Assembly (NCBI RefSeq): GCF_000504245.1
Contig: NZ_KI632509.1
Coordinates: 433,723-497,722, forward strand
Reading direction: 5' to 3'
Origin: Haloechinothrix halophila YIM 93223
Lineage (GTDB): Bacteria > Actinomycetota > Actinomycetes > Mycobacteriales > Pseudonocardiaceae
Length of the DNA: 64,000 nucleotides
Shown here: one piece after another, positions 60,654 through 64,000 of the stretch
How the letters are laid out: every line of letters begins with the position of its first letter
Numbering within the stretch: position 1 is the first letter of the stretch
The notes under the pieces: generated by a model
What the model saw: only the letters and a program-made list of their open reading frames with translations
What the model was told of the DNA's origin: nothing
Databases searched by the model: none
Position numbers and translations under genes: made by a program

Positions 60654-60667
60654 TAGACAAGCGTCTA
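60654..60667. promoter_or_regulatory. Inverted repeat TAGAC-N4-GTCTA upstream of the P450
   Basis: TAGAC (60654-60658) and GTCTA (60663-60667) form a perfect 14-bp inverted repeat 41 bp before the P450 start codon, a typical TetR-family operator shape and position. No TetR gene is adjacent. Confidence 0.55.
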
Positions 60668-60794
60668 TCTACCGTCCGGCGGTGTCAAGCGAACCGGTGG
60701 CAGGTTGCTGGCCTTGCGTCCTCACGGCACGTTCCTGGCCGCTGGACTGTCACTCCGCGCGCACAGGCGCCAGCGATGACGTGCGGGATGGGGC

Positions 60795-61397
60795 TCAGGC
60801 GAAGGTCTGCACGGCGGCGACCACGGCGAAGACGGCGAACGCGACACCGGAGACCCGGTGCAGCAGACGCGGGTCGATGCGGGCGCGCACCTTGCGGCCG
60901 ACCAGCACCGCGATGCCCGCGACCGCGACCAGCGCGACGAACGAGCCGAGGCCGACTGCCAGCGGCTCACCCCAGCGCGCCGCGAGGCCGACCGTCGCCA
61001 GCTGCGAGGCATCGCCGAGTTCGGCGGCGAACAGCACGCCGAACGACGTCAGCGCGGCGCGCACGAACGACACCGGGCCCGCGCCCTGGTGGCTGGCGTC
61101 CTCCGCGCCGTCGCGCACCGGGGCGAAGCCTTCCCGCAGCAGCAGGTACGCGCCGATGCCGAACAGCAGCGCGACGACGCCGGTCACCAGCGCGCCAGGG
61201 AGTAGCCGCAGCGCGCCGCCGAACAGCGCGGCGACCGTGACGTGCAACGCGAACGCGGCGGTGACCCCGGCGAACACCGGCAGCCCCCGGTAGCGCGTCG
61301 TCAGCACGAGCGTGGCCACCATCGTCTTGTCCGGCAGCTCGACCGCGAAGACCAACGCGAACGCGCTGGCAAACGCCAGCAATTCCGCAGTCATCAA
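60795..61397 (-). CDS. TMEM165/GDT1-family cation (Mn2+/Ca2+) exporter
   Basis: 200 residues with six hydrophobic segments in two halves joined by a hydrophilic linker (VRDGAEDASHQGAGP). The family carries an E-x-G-D-(K/R)-(T/S) motif in each half. Here the first is FAVELPDKTMVATL and the second FAAELGDASQLATV, so the first has Pro for Gly and the second lacks the basic residue. The protein probably exports Mn2+ or Ca2+ in exchange for H+. GAAAGGGG lies about 12 bp before the ATG. I looked for a yybP-ykoY Mn riboswitch in the A/T-rich leader and did not find one. Confidence 0.87.
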   Translation of the reverse strand: MMTAELLAFASAFALVFAVELPDKTMVATLVLTTRYRGLPVFAGVTAAFALHVTVAALFGGALRLLPGALVTGVVALLFGIGAYLLLREGFAPVRDGAEDASHQGAGPVSFVRAALTSFGVLFAAELGDASQLATVGLAARWGEPLAVGLGSFVALVAVAGIAVLVGRKVRARIDPRLLHRVSGVAFAVFAVVAAVQTFA

Positions 61398-61566
61398 TTA
61401 CCTGCATCCCCTTTCCAATCCAAGCTAACGGAAAGGCGATGCCGGGGTCTATATTATTGGAATTGCGAATCGCTATTTTTGCCGCGTGGCAGATCGGTTT
61501 TTCGGCGTGCCGCAACCACGATTTCCATATGACAGTTTTCGTTTTTCGCGCGTCGGCGTTTAGTTT
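61398..61566. other. A/T-rich intergenic region
   Basis: 169 bp of clearly lower G/C content than the rest, holding the promoter of the GDT1-type gene on the minus strand (an AATAATATAG stretch at about 61450-61460 resembles a -10 region). No gene is seen. Confidence 0.4.
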
Positions 61567-63573
61567 TCAGCGCGCCAGCCGCTGCCACAGGAACTCGAAC
61601 ACCAGTGCCCACTTGACCGCCCGCTGCTCGTTGTCCGCGGCGCCGCCGTGACCGCCCTCGATGTTCTCGTAGTAGCGCACGTCGTGGCCGAACTCGCGCA
61701 TCCGCGCGACCATCTTGCGCGCGTGGCCGGGATGCACCCTGTCATCGCGGGTGGACGTCATCAGCAGCGTCGGCGGGTACGTCAGCTCCGGTGCGAGGTT
61801 CTGGTACGGCGAGTATTTCCGCAGGTAATCGGCGTCGTCGGCGTCGTCTGGGTCGCCGTACTCCGCCATCCAGGACGCCCCGGCGAGCAGCAAGTGGTAG
61901 CGCAGCATGTCCAGCAACGGCACGCTGCTGACCACCGCGCCGAACAGGTCGGGGTAGCGGGTGAGCATGACGCCGGTGAGCAGGCCACCATTGCTGCCAC
62001 CCTCGATACCGAGCCGTTCAGGAGAGGTGATGCCGCGCTCGATCAGGTCGCGCGCGACCGCCGCGAAATCCTCGTACACCCGCAGCCGGTTGCGTTTCTG
62101 CACGGATTGATGCCACTGCGGGCCGTATTCGCCGCCGCCGCGAATGTTAGCTACGACATACGTGCCGCCGCGCGCCAGCCAGGAGCGGCCGATAATTCCA
62201 CTGTAGGACGGGGTGAGCGAAATCTCAAATCCGCCGTATCCGATGAGCAGAGCCGGCCCATTCGACTCCGGCGCACCGACCACGAAATACGGGATGCGGG
62301 TGCCATCGTCCGAGATCGCGAAGTGCTGCCGGACGTCGATTCCCTCGGCATCGAACCGGGCTGGCGCTCGCTTGAGCGTCTCGAGTTCACCGCCGATCAC
62401 GCCCCGGTGCAGTGTGGATGGCTGGGTGAAGCCGCTGACGTCGAGCAGAAACTCGTCGCCGTGATCGGGGTCAGTGCCCCTGATGTCCGCCGTGCCCACT
62501 TCGGGCACGCCCGCGAGCGGTTCCTTGCGCCAGCCCTCGTGTGGCGTGAGCACGTCGAGCCTGCTTTTGACGTCGGTGAGCGTGGCGAGAATCAGGTGGT
62601 TGCGGGTCCAGGCGTGGTAGCTCAACGAGGTGTGTTCATCAGGTTCGAACAGCACGGTGAACTCGCGGTCACCGGCGAGGAAGTCGTCGAACCGGATGGC
62701 CAGCAGCGCCCCCGCCGGGTACGTGCGCGTGTTGATCGTCCATTCGGAACGAGTCTCGACCAGCAGCCACTCGCGCTCGACGTCGATCTCGGCGTCGTCG
62801 GGCACCTCAATGCGCGTAAGGCTGTCGTCCGCGCCGAGGAGGTAGTACTCGGTGCGGTAGAAGTCGACCGCGCGAGCGACGAAGTCGCGCTCGTAACCGG
62901 GCGTCGGGTCGTGGTAGGCCACGACGGCGACGTCGTCCGGCTTGCCCTCGAACACCACCGTCGCCTCGGACAGCGGTGTGCCGCGCCGCCAGCGCTTCGC
63001 GATGCGCGGGTAACCGGAGTTCGTCAGCGCGCCCTCGCCGAAGTCGGTGCCGACGAAGACGTGGTCGGCGTCGATCCAGCCGATACGGCTCTTGGCCTCG
63101 TCCAGCGCGAAGCCGTCGTCGACGAAGGTCAGCGACTCCAGGTCGAACTCACGGACGACAGTCGCGTCCGCGCCGCCGCGCGAGAGCTGCACCAGACAGC
63201 GGTCGTAGCCGGGCCGCAGCACCTTCGGGCCATGCCACACCCAGTTCTCGCCCTCGTCCGCCGCGAGCGCGTCGACGTCGATGAGGACCTGCCAGTCCGG
63301 TTCGTCCGTGCGGTACGACTCCAGCGTCGTCCGCCGCCATAGCCCGCGTGGGTGCGCGGCGTCCTGCCAGAAGTTGTAGAGGTACTCGCCCCTGCGTCCG
63401 ACGTACGGGATGCGGTCATCGGCGTCGAGGACCGCCCGGATGTCATCGCGAAGTTCGGCGAAGCGCGGTGTCTCGGACAGCTCGGTGAGGGCTTCGGCGT
63501 TGCGGGCTCGCACCCAGTCAAGCGACTCGTCGCCGGTGACGTCTTCCAACCACAGATACGGATCGTGTTCCAC
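61567..63573 (-). CDS. Prolyl oligopeptidase family serine peptidase (S9A)
   Basis: 668 residues from GTG 63573 (MEHDPYLWLEDVTGDESLDW, the usual S9A opening). The N-terminal beta-propeller covers about 60-390. The C-terminal alpha/beta hydrolase holds nucleophile Ser in GIEGGSNGGLLTG (about 523), Asp in STRDDRVHPGHA and His in IEGGHGGAA. Also typical are LARGGTYVVANIRGGGEYGP and ERGITSPERLGI. No signal peptide, so it probably trims proline-containing peptides in the cytosol. TAGCCT stands 7 nt before the GTG, suggesting a leaderless mRNA. Confidence 0.94.
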   Translation of the reverse strand: MEHDPYLWLEDVTGDESLDWVRARNAEALTELSETPRFAELRDDIRAVLDADDRIPYVGRRGEYLYNFWQDAAHPRGLWRRTTLESYRTDEPDWQVLIDVDALAADEGENWVWHGPKVLRPGYDRCLVQLSRGGADATVVREFDLESLTFVDDGFALDEAKSRIGWIDADHVFVGTDFGEGALTNSGYPRIAKRWRRGTPLSEATVVFEGKPDDVAVVAYHDPTPGYERDFVARAVDFYRTEYYLLGADDSLTRIEVPDDAEIDVEREWLLVETRSEWTINTRTYPAGALLAIRFDDFLAGDREFTVLFEPDEHTSLSYHAWTRNHLILATLTDVKSRLDVLTPHEGWRKEPLAGVPEVGTADIRGTDPDHGDEFLLDVSGFTQPSTLHRGVIGGELETLKRAPARFDAEGIDVRQHFAISDDGTRIPYFVVGAPESNGPALLIGYGGFEISLTPSYSGIIGRSWLARGGTYVVANIRGGGEYGPQWHQSVQKRNRLRVYEDFAAVARDLIERGITSPERLGIEGGSNGGLLTGVMLTRYPDLFGAVVSSVPLLDMLRYHLLLAGASWMAEYGDPDDADDADYLRKYSPYQNLAPELTYPPTLLMTSTRDDRVHPGHARKMVARMREFGHDVRYYENIEGGHGGAADNEQRAVKWALVFEFLWQRLAR

Positions 63574-63596
63574 GCCCGCGAGGCTAACCGACCCGC

Positions 63597-63764
63597 GCCG
63601 TGTTCCCCGCTCCCGACGCCGTGTCCCGCACTCCCGACGCTGTGTCCTGCACTCCCGACGTCGTGTTCGTCGTTCGTGACGCTGTGTTCGGCACTCCCGA
63701 CGCTGTGTCCTGCACTCCCGACGTCGTGTTCGTCGTTCGTGACGCTGTGTTCGGCACTCCCGAC
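63597..63764. repeat. 21-bp minisatellite, eight units with 63-bp higher-order repeat
   Basis: Eight contiguous 21-nt units. Unit types are GC(C/T)GTGTYC..GCACTCCCGAC (six units) and GTCGTGTTCGTCGTTCGTGAC (two units). Units 3-5 (63639-63701) are repeated exactly as units 6-8 (63702-63764), a recent 63-bp duplication. There are no spacers, so it is not a CRISPR array. It lies between the peptidase start and the end of the Pro-rich gene, and related units occur at 20249-20311. Confidence 0.88.
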
Positions 63765-63801
63765 AAACGAGGCAACAGCATCGCCGGCGAGTACCGGCCT
63801 G

Positions 63802-64000
63802 TCAGCTGCCCGGCCGGTGCCAGCCGTTCAGTTGCACCTGCGCTGATTGCTCCCGTTCGCGCTTAGCCAGCTCCGCGTGCAGCTCACGCAACAGCTCGCG
63901 GTCCCGGTCGCTGAGCTGCGCCTCGGCATCGGCGGCAGGCAGCTCCACCGCCTCCCGCTGAGGAGGCTGAGGAGGTGGAGGTGGCTGAGGTGGTTGGTGC
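63802..64000 (-). CDS. C-terminal end of a Pro-rich protein (cut by window edge)
   Basis: 65 codons and TGA at 63802-63804 are visible; the rest lies beyond the window. The fragment begins with a Pro/Gln tract (HQPPQPPPPPQPPQREAV), then an acidic-basic helix (DRDRELLRELHAELAKRERE), and ends NGWHRPGS. No family can be given. The composition and codon pattern support a real coding frame. Confidence 0.6.
   Translation of the reverse strand, partial: HQPPQPPPPPQPPQREAVELPAADAEAQLSDRDRELLRELHAELAKREREQSAQVQLNGWHRPGS

Noticed and set aside
61398-61566. yybP-ykoY manganese riboswitch before the GDT1-type exporter
   Set aside because: The conserved loop sequences of that riboswitch could not be found; only a normal ribosome site and a -10-like stretch are visible.
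63597-63866. Open frames through the minisatellite (both strands) and possible CRISPR array
   Set aside because: Frames are open only because the unit is 21 bp; units are contiguous with no spacers, so it is neither a gene nor a CRISPR array.
1-64000. tRNA, rRNA, insertion sequence or prophage
   Set aside because: No T-loop-like GGTTCRA context with a cloverleaf, no rRNA motifs, and no transposase or integrase protein could be recognised anywhere in the window.

Overview
The window is high-GC actinobacterial DNA with many GTG starts. Three things suggest the family Pseudonocardiaceae (Amycolatopsis/Saccharopolyspora-like): cassettes of an EspG-type chaperone, a DUF3558 lipoprotein and a Gly-rich WXG/PPE-like protein; an EphD-type hydrolase-SDR fusion; and a set of small lineage-restricted membrane proteins. 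This is inferred from gene content only. There is no rRNA, tRNA, integrase, transposase or CRISPR array. About 15 genes appear leaderless, with a -10 hexamer 6-8 nt before the start codon.

Layout. 0-8.3 kb: an HTH protein fused to a formylglycine-enzyme-like domain, then an acyl-CoA catabolic cluster: crotonase (minus), divergent TetR regulator, AidB-like acyl-CoA dehydrogenase, crotonase, and a 981-residue SRPBCC-thiolase-crotonase fusion. 8.3-12.7 kb: a DUF2461 gene and the first ESX-type cassette. 12.7-22 kb: zinc alcohol dehydrogenase, EphD-like protein, membrane molybdopterin oxidoreductase with a partner membrane protein, secreted lipase, alpha/beta hydrolase, small protein, luciferase-like monooxygenase. 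22-32.5 kb: SWIM/SNF2 ATPase, YciO-type protein, two hydrolases, and an accessory stretch of small genes. 32.7-35.7 kb: a WXG-like protein followed by four coupled or adjacent small membrane genes sharing a motif, then an ERCC4-type nuclease broken by a frameshift. 35.8-38.9 kb: the second ESX-type cassette. 39-43.4 kb: a PLD/helicase/DUF3427-type protein and a VapBC-like toxin-antitoxin pair.

43.5-52.7 kb is a coherent C1 operon: a DmdA/GcvT-like methyltransferase, MetF-like reductase, formate-THF ligase, dimethylglycine/sarcosine dehydrogenase-like flavoprotein, EtfB, EtfA and an IclR regulator. Methyl groups taken from a methylated substrate would be loaded on tetrahydrofolate, oxidised and released as formate with ATP gain, with electrons passed to ETF. 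52.7-64 kb: GNAT, ATP-grasp ligase, coiled-coil protein, membrane protein, a homogentisate dioxygenase locus with its own IclR regulator, P450, GDT1-type exporter, prolyl oligopeptidase, a 21-bp minisatellite, and the end of a Pro-rich protein.

Most unusual items: the two paralogous ESX-type cassettes whose secreted proteins share a heptad PDG repeat and an almost identical C-terminal module; the tandem small membrane-protein family behind a WXG-like protein; the SRPBCC-thiolase-crotonase fusion; overlapping divergent -10 boxes serving two leaderless genes; and two related dispersed DNA repeat families. Function and organism calls rest on recognising protein families by eye; no database search was possible.
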